Assembly (NCBI GenBank): GCA_015493505.1
Contig: WGDA01000129.1
Location: 1-48,376, forward strand
Origin: Pseudomonadota bacterium
GTDB lineage: Bacteria; Desulfobacterota; S145-22
DNA length: 48,376 bases
Direction: 5' to 3'
In this document: positions 23,927 to 33,555 of the stretch, piece after piece
Layout of the letters: every line of letters begins with the position of its first letter
How positions within the stretch are numbered: the first letter of the stretch is position 1
The notes under the pieces: model-generated
Seen by the model: only the letters and a program-made list of their open reading frames with translations
Told to the model about the DNA's origin: nothing
Databases searched by the model: none
Program-made: the position numbers and the translations under genes

Positions 23927-23975
23927 GCAGGGGCGTGGCAGATTCAGGCGCGAAAAAGGACATGATGCCTCTACG

Positions 23976-24788
23976 ATGAAGACAAAAAAAGCTCCATTCA
24001 TCGTCATGATGACTGACTTCGGCCTGGCAGACCCCTATGTGGGGGTGATGAAAGGCGTCATCGCGGATATTGCCCCGGAATGCGCCATCATTGACCTGAC
24101 GCACGAAATCCAGCCTCAGAATATCCTTCAGGGAAGCTTTCTCCTTTCTGCCACGTTTCGGCAGTTTCCCGAGGGAACGATTTTCCTGTGCGTCATCGAC
24201 CCTGGGGTCGGCACCTCCCGGCGCCCCGTGCTGGTCAGCGCCTGGAACGCCTTCTTTATCGGACCTGACAACGGCCTTTTTGGGTTTCTTATTGAGGCCC
24301 CAGACAAACAGGTCACGCACCTTACCAATCCGGCCTTTTTCAGGCACCCCGTCAGCCATACCTTCCACGGGCGGGACATCTTCGCCCCCGTGGCGGCGCA
24401 CCTCGCCCATCTGGGCCCCCGGATTCTTCCGGAACTGGGAGAAACACGCGACACCCTCGTTGACATTGAGGGGCGGCTTCCCGTGAAAACTACGGACGGG
24501 ATAGAAGGCACGGTGGTCCATATCGACCGGTTTGGGAACCTGATTACCAATATTCCCGCTTCCCGGCTCACGCCGCTGATGAACGCCGGACCGGGAAAAA
24601 TCAGAATCACCTTCAGGAACCGGGTGCTCACGCTGCTTAAGACCTTTGCCGAGGCCCCACCCCATGAGCCCTGCACCCTGATAGGCTCCACCTCACACCT
24701 TGAAATATTTGTCCGAAATGCAAACGCCAAGGAAATCCTTAAAGCGGACATAGGAGAAAAGGTTTATGTCAGAAAATATCACCCATAA
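23976..24788 (+). CDS. SAM hydrolase / adenosyl-chloride lyase family protein (DUF62)
   Basis: 270 residues from ATG 23976, which gives the family start MKTKKAPFIVMMTDFGLADP; no ATG or GTG lies earlier in frame. Conserved segments: TDFGLADPYVGVMKGV, IDLTHEI, VIDPGVGT, GPDNGLFGF, FHGRDIFAPVAAHL and HIDRFGNLITNI. Members related to fluorinase/chlorinase mostly hydrolyse S-adenosylmethionine to adenosine and methionine using hydroxide bound by Asp/His. It overlaps the aminotransferase gene by 23 bases, so the two share a message. Confidence 0.9.
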   Translation: MKTKKAPFIVMMTDFGLADPYVGVMKGVIADIAPECAIIDLTHEIQPQNILQGSFLLSATFRQFPEGTIFLCVIDPGVGTSRRPVLVSAWNAFFIGPDNGLFGFLIEAPDKQVTHLTNPAFFRHPVSHTFHGRDIFAPVAAHLAHLGPRILPELGETRDTLVDIEGRLPVKTTDGIEGTVVHIDRFGNLITNIPASRLTPLMNAGPGKIRITFRNRVLTLLKTFAEAPPHEPCTLIGSTSHLEIFVRNANAKEILKADIGEKVYVRKYHP

Positions 24789-25923
24789 AGCCCTGAACAT
24801 TCCCCCCTTCATCGTCATGGATGTCCTCGAACGCGCCCGCGTCCTGGAAAATAAGGGAATTTCCATCATTCACATGGAGGTGGGAGAACCGGATTTCAAC
24901 ACGCCGGAACGCGTCATCCAGGCGGGGTGCCAGGCCCTGAAAGAGGGCAAAACTCACTACACCCACAGCCAGGGGATCCTCCCCCTCCGGGAGGCCATCT
25001 GCGCGGACTACGCCCGACGCTATGGCGTTCAGGTCGACCCCGACCAGATTATCGTCACGTCCGGTACCTCGCCCTCGCTGCTCATGATTTTTTCCGCCAT
25101 GCTCGACCCGGGTGATGAGATCATCATGACCAACCCCTATTATCCCTGTTACGCGAACATGGTCACCTTCGTGGGCGGCGTCCCAAGGCTCATCCCGGTC
25201 TCGGAAGCGGAAAACTTTCAGCTTCCGCCCGACAGGGCCCGGCAGGCCCTCACACGGAAAACGAAGGCGATTCTCATCAACTCGCCGGCCAATCCGACAG
25301 GGATGTCTCTGACACCCGAGGCCATGAAGTCTCTCGCGGAAACGGAGGTGCCCATCATCTCCGATGAAATCTACCACGGCATCCGTTACGAGGGGGAAGA
25401 CCACTCTATCCTCGAATTCACCGACAACGCCTTCGTCATCAACGGGTTTTCGAAACGCTACGCCATGACCGGCTGGCGTCTGGGTTATCTGATCGCCCCT
25501 AAGAGCTGGATCCCCAGCCTCAGAAAAATTCAACAGAATTTCTTCATATCGGCCGCCGATTTCGTCCAGTGGGCCGGGGTCACCGCCCTGAAAGAGGCGG
25601 ACGAAGATGTCGAAAAGATGGTTCAGACCTATCGTGAAAGGCGAGACTATCTCTATCCCGCTCTGAAGGCGCTGGGGTTTGAAATCCGTAACCAGCCGGA
25701 AGGCGCTTTCTACCTGTTCGCCCGGTGTGAGCGGTTTTCAACCAACGCCTACGAGTTTGCCTTCGAAATCCTCGAAAACGCGCACGTGGGAATCACGCCC
25801 GGAATAGATTTTGGGTCCATGGGCGAGGGGCATGTCCGTTTTTCCTACGCCAATTCCCTCGAAAACATCCGGGAAGGCGTCCGGCGGATTCGGACGTACC
25901 TGGAACGAAGAAAGACCGCCTGA
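24766..25923 (+). CDS. PLP-dependent aminotransferase, class I/II
   Basis: 385 residues. Fold type I pattern: EVGEPDFNTPERV near residue 38, TSGTSPSLLM near residue 103, NSPANPTGMSL near 172, the PLP Lys in INGFSKRYAMTGWRLGY near 227 and Arg in GEGHVRFSYAN near 363. Similar to aspartate/aromatic aminotransferases; amino acid specificity cannot be read. The start overlaps the preceding gene, with AGGAG seven bases upstream (GGAGAAAAGGTTT). Confidence 0.92.
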   Translation: MSENITHKALNIPPFIVMDVLERARVLENKGISIIHMEVGEPDFNTPERVIQAGCQALKEGKTHYTHSQGILPLREAICADYARRYGVQVDPDQIIVTSGTSPSLLMIFSAMLDPGDEIIMTNPYYPCYANMVTFVGGVPRLIPVSEAENFQLPPDRARQALTRKTKAILINSPANPTGMSLTPEAMKSLAETEVPIISDEIYHGIRYEGEDHSILEFTDNAFVINGFSKRYAMTGWRLGYLIAPKSWIPSLRKIQQNFFISAADFVQWAGVTALKEADEDVEKMVQTYRERRDYLYPALKALGFEIRNQPEGAFYLFARCERFSTNAYEFAFEILENAHVGITPGIDFGSMGEGHVRFSYANSLENIREGVRRIRTYLERRKTA

Positions 25924-25947
25924 CCCCCAACTCCGGCGGCCATGGCG

Positions 25948-25961
25948 GTCCATTCGTGGAC
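25948..25961. terminator. Possible weak bidirectional terminator
   Basis: GTCCA-TTCG-TGGAC, a tight five-pair hairpin with a TTCG loop, lies in the 46-bp gap between two convergent genes and is followed by GTTTGT on the plus strand. The stem is short and the T run poor, so it is tentative. Confidence 0.3.
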
Positions 25962-25969
25962 GTTTGTAA

Positions 25970-26551
25970 TTAATCCAGCGACTTGGCTTTCAACGCCACC
26001 ATAATATAGGCCCATCCCTGGATAATCAGCTCGATGGCGATAAACAGGCCAATGACCCACAGCCCGGAAATGGGCCAGTGATCCAGGATGGTAATACCCA
26101 GAAGCAGGGAAATAACACCCATGATCACGGGCCAGAACCAGCTTCCGACCACGTCACGGAGACGGATCCCCCAGTAGATCTTCAGAATCCCCTCAAAAAT
26201 CAGGATAAAGGCGATCACGGCGGTAAAAAACGTGGAGGCCAGCATGGGATGCCTGAGAATCACGACACCTGCGAGGCCATAGAGTACCGCGATGACAAGG
26301 GCCAGTGCCAGGTTCCCCGCCCCATGGGCTCGAAAGGCCCGGACAAGCTGGATGACACCGCCTAACATCAGGAGAATGCCGAAATAAATCATCGAGATCT
26401 GCGTCAGAAACGGGGTCATGCCCAATCCAATCACACCAAGAATCAGGAAAACCACGCCAAGGGCGAAAAACCAGCCCCAGTTTTTCCGCAAGTCTTCCAG
26501 CACGATTGTGGTAGGTTGTAAGGGATTTTTCAGATATTCTTCTTCCTGCAT
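25970..26551 (-). CDS. HdeD-family membrane protein (DUF308)
   Basis: 193 residues from ATG 26551, chosen because AAAAGGAG is six bases upstream; longer frames start in the untranslated leader. After a polar N-terminus, six hydrophobic segments (about 28-48, 52-72, 80-97, 103-125, 135-155, 160-182) match the DUF308/HdeD pattern. E. coli HdeD is linked to acid resistance at high density; function here is unknown. It has its own promoter and converges with the aminotransferase gene. Confidence 0.85.
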   Translation of the reverse strand: MQEEEYLKNPLQPTTIVLEDLRKNWGWFFALGVVFLILGVIGLGMTPFLTQISMIYFGILLMLGGVIQLVRAFRAHGAGNLALALVIAVLYGLAGVVILRHPMLASTFFTAVIAFILIFEGILKIYWGIRLRDVVGSWFWPVIMGVISLLLGITILDHWPISGLWVIGLFIAIELIIQGWAYIMVALKAKSLD

Positions 26552-26589
26552 CTTCATCTCCTTTTCTAATTGATTATTACGTAGAATTA

Positions 26590-26618
26590 AATATAACACC
26601 TCAGCCACTTTCCGTCAA
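26590..26618 (-). promoter_or_regulatory. Putative promoter of the HdeD-like gene
   Basis: Minus strand TTGACG (26613-26618), 17 bp, TATATT (26590-26595), about 40 bases before the start codon. Both boxes are 5/6 consensus with ideal spacing. Confidence 0.6.
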
Positions 26619-26716
26619 CTGATCGCGCAGCAAATCTGGGTCCTTTAGGCTTTTCCATGTTCGGTATCCCTGTCGTGGCCATAGATTTCCAAGGTTTCTT
26701 TGCCAAAGGGCATTGA

Positions 26717-26745
26717 TTGTAAATCCACGGTCTTCGTGCTATAAA
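26717..26745 (+). promoter_or_regulatory. Putative promoter of coaBC
   Basis: TTGTAA (26717-26722), 17 bp, TATAAA (26740-26745), 34 bases before the GTG start. Boxes are 4/6 and 5/6 consensus. Confidence 0.45.
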
Positions 26746-26778
26746 AATACATATGATCCTGGGTTTAAAGGAGAGAAA

Positions 26779-28008
26779 GTGGATCGCCTGAAAGGGAAAA
26801 AGATTCTTATCGCGATTACGGGGGGGATTGCCGCCTACAAGGCACCGGAGCTCATCCGGCTTTTCATCAAGTCGGGGTGTGATGTGTGGGCCGCGGTTTC
26901 TGAAAACGCCTGCCGTTTTGTCCAGCCCCTGACACTGGAAACGCTGACGGGGCGCCCTGTGCTGCTGGATGATTTCACCCTGCTGGATGGTGGAAAAATC
27001 CCCCATATCGAGGCAAGCGCGTGGTGTGACCTGATGGTGGTCGCCCCCGCGACAGGAAACATCATTGGGAAAACAGCGGCTGGGATCGCGGATGATTTGA
27101 TCAGCACGCTCCTCATGGCCGCCTCGCGTAAACCGGTGCTCTTCGCGCCCGCCATGAATTCCCGCATGTACCTGAACCCCATCGTGAAACGCAACCTGAA
27201 CACCTTGCGAGAATCTGGATACTATTTCATCGGCCCGGACGAAGGAGAGATGGCGTGTGGCGAGGAAGGGATCGGACGGCTCGCCGACCTTTCGTGCATC
27301 GTGGAAAAGGTTAAGGATATCTTCACGGAAAAGGATTTGCGTGATATCACCATCCTCATCTCGGCCGGCCCCACGCAGGAGCCCATCGACCCCGTCCGGT
27401 TCATCACCAACCGCTCCAGCGGAAAGATGGGATACGCCCTCGCGAAAGCCGCCAAGCGCCGCGGGGGAAGGGTCATCCTGGTCAGCGGCCCCACCAGCCT
27501 TTCCGTCCCGAAGGAAGGCATCACCCTCATACGGGTCAAAACGGCGCTGGAGATGGAGCGGGAAATCGAGGAGCATTTCCCCTACTCTGATATCGTCATC
27601 ATGGCGGCAGCCGTGGCGGATTACCGCACGGATACCCCCTTTCCTCAGAAGCTGAAAAAATCTGACAAGGCCTTTCAGCTTGAGCTGGTTCGAAACCCGG
27701 ATATCCTGTACACCCTTGGGAAGGAGAAGACGCGACAGACCCTGGTGGGATTTGCCGCCGAAACGGAAAACTTCGAGGAGAACGCCCTTCAGAAGATCCG
27801 TGACAAAAACCTCGACCTGATCGTGGTGAACAACGTCAGCCTGCCCGACGCGGGCTTCGAGGTGGATACCAACCGCATCATGCTGATCGACCGCTTCGGT
27901 AAAACCCGAAAATATCCCCTCCAGAGCAAGGACGACGCGGCGGACGCCATCCTGGATAAGATCATCAAGATTCGAAAAAAAACGAAAGGTGAAAAGGGAC
28001 CATCATGA
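26779..28008 (+). CDS. coaBC: Bifunctional phosphopantothenoylcysteine decarboxylase / phosphopantothenate-cysteine ligase
   Basis: 409 residues from GTG 26779 (AAAGGAG six bases upstream). CoaC half: AITGGIAAYKAPELI near residue 10, His in PHIEASAWCDLMVVAPATGN near 75, PAMNSRMY, and Cys in GEMACGEEGIGR near 158. CoaB half: SAGPTQEPIDPVRFITNRSS near 200, AAAVADYR near 279, Lys-rich KLKKSDK near 292. The FMN-dependent enzyme makes 4'-phosphopantetheine for CoA. The stop overlaps the aminopeptidase start (ATGA). Confidence 0.96.
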   Translation: MDRLKGKKILIAITGGIAAYKAPELIRLFIKSGCDVWAAVSENACRFVQPLTLETLTGRPVLLDDFTLLDGGKIPHIEASAWCDLMVVAPATGNIIGKTAAGIADDLISTLLMAASRKPVLFAPAMNSRMYLNPIVKRNLNTLRESGYYFIGPDEGEMACGEEGIGRLADLSCIVEKVKDIFTEKDLRDITILISAGPTQEPIDPVRFITNRSSGKMGYALAKAAKRRGGRVILVSGPTSLSVPKEGITLIRVKTALEMEREIEEHFPYSDIVIMAAAVADYRTDTPFPQKLKKSDKAFQLELVRNPDILYTLGKEKTRQTLVGFAAETENFEENALQKIRDKNLDLIVVNNVSLPDAGFEVDTNRIMLIDRFGKTRKYPLQSKDDAADAILDKIIKIRKKTKGEKGPS

Positions 28009-29405
28009 AAAAAACGAAAGAGCTCGAAAAAACCCTGAAACTGACCCCGAAACCCGTGTGGGACCGCCTCAGCGCGGGCGAAAGAAAGAAGGCGCTAACC
28101 TTCAGCAAGGGATACAAATCCTTCCTCGACGCCTCCAAGACGGAGCGGGAAGCGGTAGCGAGCATTGTGGCGGCCGCGAAGAAAAAAGGCTTCACAGAGG
28201 CCATGACTGACGCTTCCCCGCGATATCTCCTCACGAACCGTGAAAAGAATGTCGCCCTGGCGGTTTTGGGAGAGCGCCCCCTGACGGAAGGCGTCCGGAT
28301 CGTTGTTTCCCATATCGACGCGCCACGGCTCGACCTGAAACAGAACCCCATCTATGAAGACGTGGAGTTAACCCTGCTGCGAACCCATTACTATGGCGGC
28401 ATCAAAAAATACCACTGGGTCGCCATCCCCCTCGCGATCCATGGCACCCTCATCAAAAAAGATGGCACCAAACTGAGTCTCACCATCGGCGAAGACGACA
28501 AAGACCCGGTGTTCACCATTTGCGACCTGCTTCCCCATCTGTCGCACAAAGTCCAGGACAGCAAGCGGTTGCGGGAAGCCATCGCCGGGGAGAAGCTCAC
28601 CATCCTCGCGGGCAGCATTCCGTTCCCCGATGAAGAAGCCAAGGAACGCTTCAAGCTGAACATCCTGGAACTGCTGAACAAACGCTGGGGGCTGATCGAA
28701 GAGGACTTCTTAAGTGCCGAGATCGAGGTGGTCCCCGCGTTCAAGGCCCGGGATATCGGGTTCGATGAAAGCCTGATCGGCGGCTACGGGCAGGACGACC
28801 GGGTCTGCGCCTACTGCAGCCTGCAGGCCCTCCTTTCCCTTGAAGAGCGTCCCACCCAGACCTCCATCGCCCTCTTCCTCGATAAGGAAGAAATCGGCAG
28901 CGATGGCAACACGGGCGCCAAATCGACCTTTCTCGAGATTGTCCTCAGCGACCTGTTCCGGCTCGCCGGGCAATCCCCCACCAGCGACGCCATCCGGCAG
29001 GCCCTTTTCCACTCCAAGGCCCTTTCGGCGGACGTGAATGGTGCCATCAATCCAAATTACCAGGATGTCCATGAGAAACAGAACGCCGCCCGGATCGGGT
29101 ATGGTGTCTGCCTGACTAAATTCACGGGGTCCGGCGGAAAATACAATGCCAACGACGCGACGGCAGAATACGTGGGTGAAATCAGGCGCCTTTTCAACGA
29201 AAAGGGGGTCATCTGGCAGATGGCGGAACTGGGCAAGGTGGATGAAGGCGGCGGCGGGACCATCGCGAAGTACCTCGCGAAATACGGTATGGACATGATT
29301 GACTGCGGCACCGCGCTTTTGGGTATGCATTCCCCCTTCGAGGTATCGAGCAAACTGGACGTCTATGAGACATTCAAGGCTTTCAAGGCCTTTTATGAGG
29401 GGTAG
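28005..29405 (+). CDS. M18 family aminopeptidase
   Basis: 466 residues, usual for the M18 family. Metal-binding residues are seen in VSHIDAPRLDLK (His), GYGQDDRVCAY (Asp), LDKEEIGSDGNTGAKS (Glu-Glu), SADVNGAINPNYQ (Asp) and GMHSPFEVSSKLDVYE (His). It removes N-terminal amino acids from peptides in the cytoplasm. The start overlaps coaBC by four bases. Confidence 0.93.
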   Translation: MKKTKELEKTLKLTPKPVWDRLSAGERKKALTFSKGYKSFLDASKTEREAVASIVAAAKKKGFTEAMTDASPRYLLTNREKNVALAVLGERPLTEGVRIVVSHIDAPRLDLKQNPIYEDVELTLLRTHYYGGIKKYHWVAIPLAIHGTLIKKDGTKLSLTIGEDDKDPVFTICDLLPHLSHKVQDSKRLREAIAGEKLTILAGSIPFPDEEAKERFKLNILELLNKRWGLIEEDFLSAEIEVVPAFKARDIGFDESLIGGYGQDDRVCAYCSLQALLSLEERPTQTSIALFLDKEEIGSDGNTGAKSTFLEIVLSDLFRLAGQSPTSDAIRQALFHSKALSADVNGAINPNYQDVHEKQNAARIGYGVCLTKFTGSGGKYNANDATAEYVGEIRRLFNEKGVIWQMAELGKVDEGGGGTIAKYLAKYGMDMIDCGTALLGMHSPFEVSSKLDVYETFKAFKAFYEG

Positions 29406-29426
29406 GCCGAATATTTTTATTCTGTA

Positions 29427-29454
29427 TTGATTTGGCGCGAAAAACGATTATATT
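29427..29454 (+). promoter_or_regulatory. Putative promoter of the hsp20-lon operon
   Basis: TTGATT (29427-29432), 16 bp, TATATT (29449-29454), 19 bases before the hsp20 start. No sigma-32-type CCCCAT box or CIRCE inverted repeat is visible, so a heat-shock-specific control is not shown. Confidence 0.5.
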
Positions 29455-29473
29455 TTAATCCGGGAGACGCGAT

Positions 29474-29929
29474 ATGTCCGCGAAATACCAGCGAGACAAC
29501 CGGACATTGGACTGGTTGAATCGCGAGATAGACACATTGATGCAGCGTATGTATGACCTGTTGAACAAAGGGGGAGAAGAAGAACAGTTTGTCGAATTGC
29601 CCATGGATATCTATGAAACGGGCGATTCCCTCGTCGTGGTCATGGATATCCCGGGCGTGAGTGAAAATTACATCAATCTGACCGTGGAAGGCCAGTGGGT
29701 TCTGATAGAAGGAAAGAAGGTAGAAACGCAAGAAGATATCGAGGGGAAGCTCCTCTACCACCGAATCGAGCGGAGGTTTGGAAAATTCCTCAGAAAAATC
29801 AGCATTCCTGAGCCGTTCGATCCGGAGAATGCGAGGGCGGAAATACGCAAGGGAACCCTGACGCTAACCATCCCGAAGAAGAAAAATGTCCCCCACCGAA
29901 TCGCGATTATCAAAGAGAAGGAGGATTGA
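29474..29929 (+). CDS. Small heat shock protein, Hsp20/alpha-crystallin family
   Basis: 151 residues. The alpha-crystallin domain runs from about 40 to 140: [52 protein letters not shown], and [11 protein letters not shown] at the end. It holds unfolding proteins in soluble form. It is immediately followed by lon with a four-base overlap, joining holding and degradation of damaged proteins in one message. Confidence 0.94.
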   Translation: MSAKYQRDNRTLDWLNREIDTLMQRMYDLLNKGGEEEQFVELPMDIYETGDSLVVVMDIPGVSENYINLTVEGQWVLIEGKKVETQEDIEGKLLYHRIERRFGKFLRKISIPEPFDPENARAEIRKGTLTLTIPKKKNVPHRIAIIKEKED

Positions 29930-32523
29930 AACCGTTGAGCCTGAAAGAGCCTGAACAGACACCCAAGATAGAAGAGCGCCTCGAAGAAGAAGAAAAGCCG
30001 GAGCAGGAAACACCTGTCACGAATGAGGATACGCCTTCCGAAGAAGGGGGCGAGAAGACACCTGAAACATCCGGGACCCCTGAGACTGAAAACCCCACCG
30101 GTGGGGAGGCGGCTGAATCCGAATCAAAAGAAGAATCCCAGGAATCCAAGACGGAAATTCCCGACGTGCTTCCTTTGCTCCCGGTCAGGGATATTGTGAT
30201 TTATCCCTACATGATTATCCCACTGTTCGTGGGACGGGAAGCCTCCATCCAGTCGGTGGATGACGCCCTCTCAAAGAACCGCCTGATTTTTCTCGCCGCG
30301 CAGAAAAACATGACGGAGGAAGACCCCAAACCGGATCAAATCTATTCCATGGGCACTGTTGCCACCATCATGCGGATGCTGAAGCTTCCTGATGGCCGCA
30401 TCAAGATCCTGGTTCAGGGCCTGACCAAGGGGAAGATCGTCGAATTCATCCAGACCCGCCCCTACTACATGGTCCGGATCGAGAAGATAAAGGAAACACC
30501 GGTCACGGAGATTACCCTCGAGATCGAGGCCCTGATGCGCGCCGTCAAGGAGCAACTGGAAAAGATTGTCTCTTATGGGAAAATCCTTTCTCCCGACTTG
30601 GTCGTCATCCTGGACAATATCGAAGACCCGGGACGTCTGGCGGACCTCATAGCTTCGAATCTGGGCCTCAGCGTCGACAAGTCCCAGGAAATCCTCGAGA
30701 TACAGGATCCCGTTCAGCGGCTGCGGCGCCTGAACGAGGTTCTGGGGAAAGAGCTGGAAGTCCTGGAGATGCAGGCCAAGATTCAGTCCCAGGCGAAGGA
30801 AGAGATGTCCAAGATGCAGCGGGAGTTCTTCCTGAGGGAACAGCTCCGAGCCATCAAGAACGAACTGGGCGAGGGAGACGAAAAAACTAAGGAAATCAAC
30901 GAGTTCAAGAAGGCCATCGACAAGGCGGGCATGCCGAAGAATGTCAAGGAAGAGGCGTTGAAGCAGTTGTCCCGCCTGGAGCAGATGCACCCGGACTCCG
31001 CCGAGGCCTCCATTATCCGCACCTACCTGGAATGGATGGTGGAGCTCCCATGGAAAAAAACCACCAAGGACAACCTGGACATCAAAAAGGCCAAACAGGT
31101 CCTGGACGAAGACCACTATGACCTGGAGAAGATCAAGGAACGCATCCTCGAGTACCTGAGCGTCAACAAACTGCGGAAAAAGCTGAAGGGCCCTATTCTC
31201 TGTTTTGTGGGCCCCCCGGGCGTGGGAAAAACCTCTCTCGGCAAATCCATCGCGCGGGCGCTGGGACGGAAGTTTGTCCGGATCTCACTCGGAGGCATGC
31301 GGGATGAGGCGGAAATACGCGGGCACCGACGCACCTATGTGGGCGCCCTGCCCGGCCGGATCATCCAGGGCATCAAGCAGGCGGGAACCAAAAACCCCGT
31401 GTTCATGATGGACGAAATCGACAAAATCGGCATGGATTTTCGGGGCGATCCCGCATCCGCCCTTCTGGAGGTCCTGGACCCGGAGCAGAACAACGCCTTC
31501 AGCGACCATTACCTCAACGTTCCGTTCGACCTCTCCCAGGTCATGTTCATTACGACCGCAAACCTGATCGACCCCATCCCCTCCGCCCTGAAAGACCGGA
31601 TGGAGGTGCTGCAACTGTCCGGTTACACGGATGAGGAAAAGCTGAAGATCGCCAGGAAATATCTCCTGCCCCGGCAGATCGAGGAAAACGGCATCAGTGA
31701 AGACGACATCGAAATCTCCGACAAGGCCATCATGGCGATTATTCACCGGTACACCCGCGAGGCGGGGCTCCGCAACCTGGAGAGGGAAATCGCCAATATC
31801 TGCCGGAAGGTGGCCAAGAAGATTGCGGAAGGGGACCACAAATCCAGGACAAGGGTCACCGCCGCGAACCTCCATAAGTTCCTCGGTGTCCCCAAGTTCC
31901 TCGACGAAGAGGGCATCCGCCAGAACCAGGTGGGGGTAACCACCGGCCTGGCATGGACCCAGTATGGGGGGGAGATCCTGCACGTGGAAGCCTCCATCAT
32001 GAAGGGCAAGGGACAGTTGACCCTGACGGGCCAACTGGGAGACGTCATGAAGGAATCCGCCCAGGCCGCGTTGACCTACGCGCGCGCCAATGCCAAGCGT
32101 CTGGGTATCAAGGAAACCCTTTTCAAGGATCACGACATCCACATCCACGTCCCGGCCGGTGCCATTCCCAAGGATGGCCCATCCGCCGGGGTCACCATGG
32201 CCACGTCACTCATCTCGGCGCTGACGGGGATCCCCGTGAAATGGGATGTCGCCATGACTGGGGAGATCACCCTGCACGGGCGCATCCTGCCCATCGGCGG
32301 CCTGAAGGAAAAACTCCTGGCGGCCATTCACGGAGACATCCAGACCGTCATCATCCCCTTCGAGAACAAAAAGGATCTCACGGAGCTTCCCACTCACATC
32401 AGGAGAAAGCTCAAGATAATACCGGTCAAAAAGATGGATGAAATCCTTCCCATCGCTCTGACGGAAGACGTTTTCAAAAAGGCGGGCTCCCGGTCTCGGC
32501 GAAAATCCGACGGGGAGCCATGA
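29926..32523 (+). CDS. lon: ATP-dependent Lon protease with acidic N-terminal extension
   Basis: 865 residues from TTG 29926; TTG 29935 is equally possible because GGAGG lies one base before the first but ten before the second. Residues 1-75 are an acidic, Glu/Pro/Thr-rich low-complexity extension. The LON substrate domain starts at [18 protein letters not shown]: Walker [17 protein letters not shown] near 426 and MMDEIDKIG near 494; S16 protease: Ser in [11 protein letters not shown] near 751 and Lys in [10 protein letters not shown] near 794. Lon degrades misfolded and regulatory proteins. It overlaps hsp20, and thiL follows three bases later. Confidence 0.96.
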   Translation: MKPLSLKEPEQTPKIEERLEEEEKPEQETPVTNEDTPSEEGGEKTPETSGTPETENPTGGEAAESESKEESQESKTEIPDVLPLLPVRDIVIYPYMIIPLFVGREASIQSVDDALSKNRLIFLAAQKNMTEEDPKPDQIYSMGTVATIMRMLKLPDGRIKILVQGLTKGKIVEFIQTRPYYMVRIEKIKETPVTEITLEIEALMRAVKEQLEKIVSYGKILSPDLVVILDNIEDPGRLADLIASNLGLSVDKSQEILEIQDPVQRLRRLNEVLGKELEVLEMQAKIQSQAKEEMSKMQREFFLREQLRAIKNELGEGDEKTKEINEFKKAIDKAGMPKNVKEEALKQLSRLEQMHPDSAEASIIRTYLEWMVELPWKKTTKDNLDIKKAKQVLDEDHYDLEKIKERILEYLSVNKLRKKLKGPILCFVGPPGVGKTSLGKSIARALGRKFVRISLGGMRDEAEIRGHRRTYVGALPGRIIQGIKQAGTKNPVFMMDEIDKIGMDFRGDPASALLEVLDPEQNNAFSDHYLNVPFDLSQVMFITTANLIDPIPSALKDRMEVLQLSGYTDEEKLKIARKYLLPRQIEENGISEDDIEISDKAIMAIIHRYTREAGLRNLEREIANICRKVAKKIAEGDHKSRTRVTAANLHKFLGVPKFLDEEGIRQNQVGVTTGLAWTQYGGEILHVEASIMKGKGQLTLTGQLGDVMKESAQAALTYARANAKRLGIKETLFKDHDIHIHVPAGAIPKDGPSAGVTMATSLISALTGIPVKWDVAMTGEITLHGRILPIGGLKEKLLAAIHGDIQTVIIPFENKKDLTELPTHIRRKLKIIPVKKMDEILPIALTEDVFKKAGSRSRRKSDGEP

Positions 32524-32526
32524 GAC

Positions 32527-33555
32527 GTGGGAGACCGGAGCTGGGACGAGTTTGAAATCATCCGCCGTTTTTTCAGCCGGATGGGTTCCCCTTTCGCGGA
32601 AGAGATTCAAACGGGTATCGGGGACGACGCGGCGGTCGTAAAGCGCGGAAAGGACGCCTGGACCCTTGTAACCCATGACATGATGGTGGAGGATGTCCAC
32701 TACAGGGCATCCTGGATGTCCCCCTTCAATCTGGCGAGGAAACTCTCAAAGGTCAATATCAGCGATATCGCCGCCATGGCCGGCACGCCGGAATACGCGC
32801 TGCTTTCCATCGCGCTGCCTGACACGCTGCCCGCCGGCTGGCTGGAGGACTTTTCCGAGGGGCTCCAGATGACCTTCCTGGAATACGGTGTGTCCCTCAT
32901 CGGGGGAGACACTTCCCGCTCTCCCGGTCCTGTGATGGTGGCTATCACCCTCATGGGGTCGTGTGGGCCATGGGGACCCCTTTTACGCCACGCCCCAAAC
33001 GCCCACGAGACCCTGTATGTAAGCGGCACACTGGGAGACGCCGCCCTGGGGCTGGCGATTCTGAATCACGACCCCCTGGCCGCAGCCCATTCGGACGAAG
33101 AAGACGTGGCGTATCTCACCCGCCGCCATCTGGACCCAACGCCGCGCCTGGAACTGGGGCAGATGCTTGCCGCGAAGGGCCTGGCCACCACCCTGATCGA
33201 TATCAGTGACGGGCTGATCGGAGACCTGGAACACCTGCTGGAAGGCGTAACCCTGGGCGCTGAGATCACGTACGATGCCATTCCCCGCTCCCCCGCCTTT
33301 ACCCGGCTGGCCCCCCGGTTTCACCCCACACCGGAGGCGCTGATTCTTTCCGGGGGAGAGGATTACGAGCTGTTGTTTACCTCCCCTCACGCCCCATCCG
33401 AACTGAAGAAACGGGCCCCTCTCGTGGCCGAACGGGTGACTGCAATCGGAAAAATCACTGAAACCGGTGAGATCACGGTTGTAAAGGACGGGAAGCCCAT
33501 CCGGATGGAAAGCGGTGGGTTTCGTCACCAATTTCACCAGAAAGGAACGTCATGA
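32527..33555 (+). CDS. thiL: Thiamine-monophosphate kinase
   Basis: 342 residues from a GTG at 32527. PurM-like kinase pattern: WDEFEIIRRFF, TGIGDDAAVV near residue 38, THDMMVEDVHY near 56, GGDTSRSP near 127, TLIDISDGLIGDLEHL near 222 and LSGGEDYELLFT near 278. It makes thiamine diphosphate from the monophosphate. The end overlaps the YhaM-like gene by four bases (ATGA). Confidence 0.95.
   Translation: MGDRSWDEFEIIRRFFSRMGSPFAEEIQTGIGDDAAVVKRGKDAWTLVTHDMMVEDVHYRASWMSPFNLARKLSKVNISDIAAMAGTPEYALLSIALPDTLPAGWLEDFSEGLQMTFLEYGVSLIGGDTSRSPGPVMVAITLMGSCGPWGPLLRHAPNAHETLYVSGTLGDAALGLAILNHDPLAAAHSDEEDVAYLTRRHLDPTPRLELGQMLAAKGLATTLIDISDGLIGDLEHLLEGVTLGAEITYDAIPRSPAFTRLAPRFHPTPEALILSGGEDYELLFTSPHAPSELKKRAPLVAERVTAIGKITETGEITVVKDGKPIRMESGGFRHQFHQKGTS

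Noticed and set aside
23325-24665. 446-codon minus-strand frame opposite the SAM hydrolase gene and overlapping mscL
   Set aside because: Both regions have convincing conserved proteins in the other frames; the long frame reflects GC-biased codon usage.
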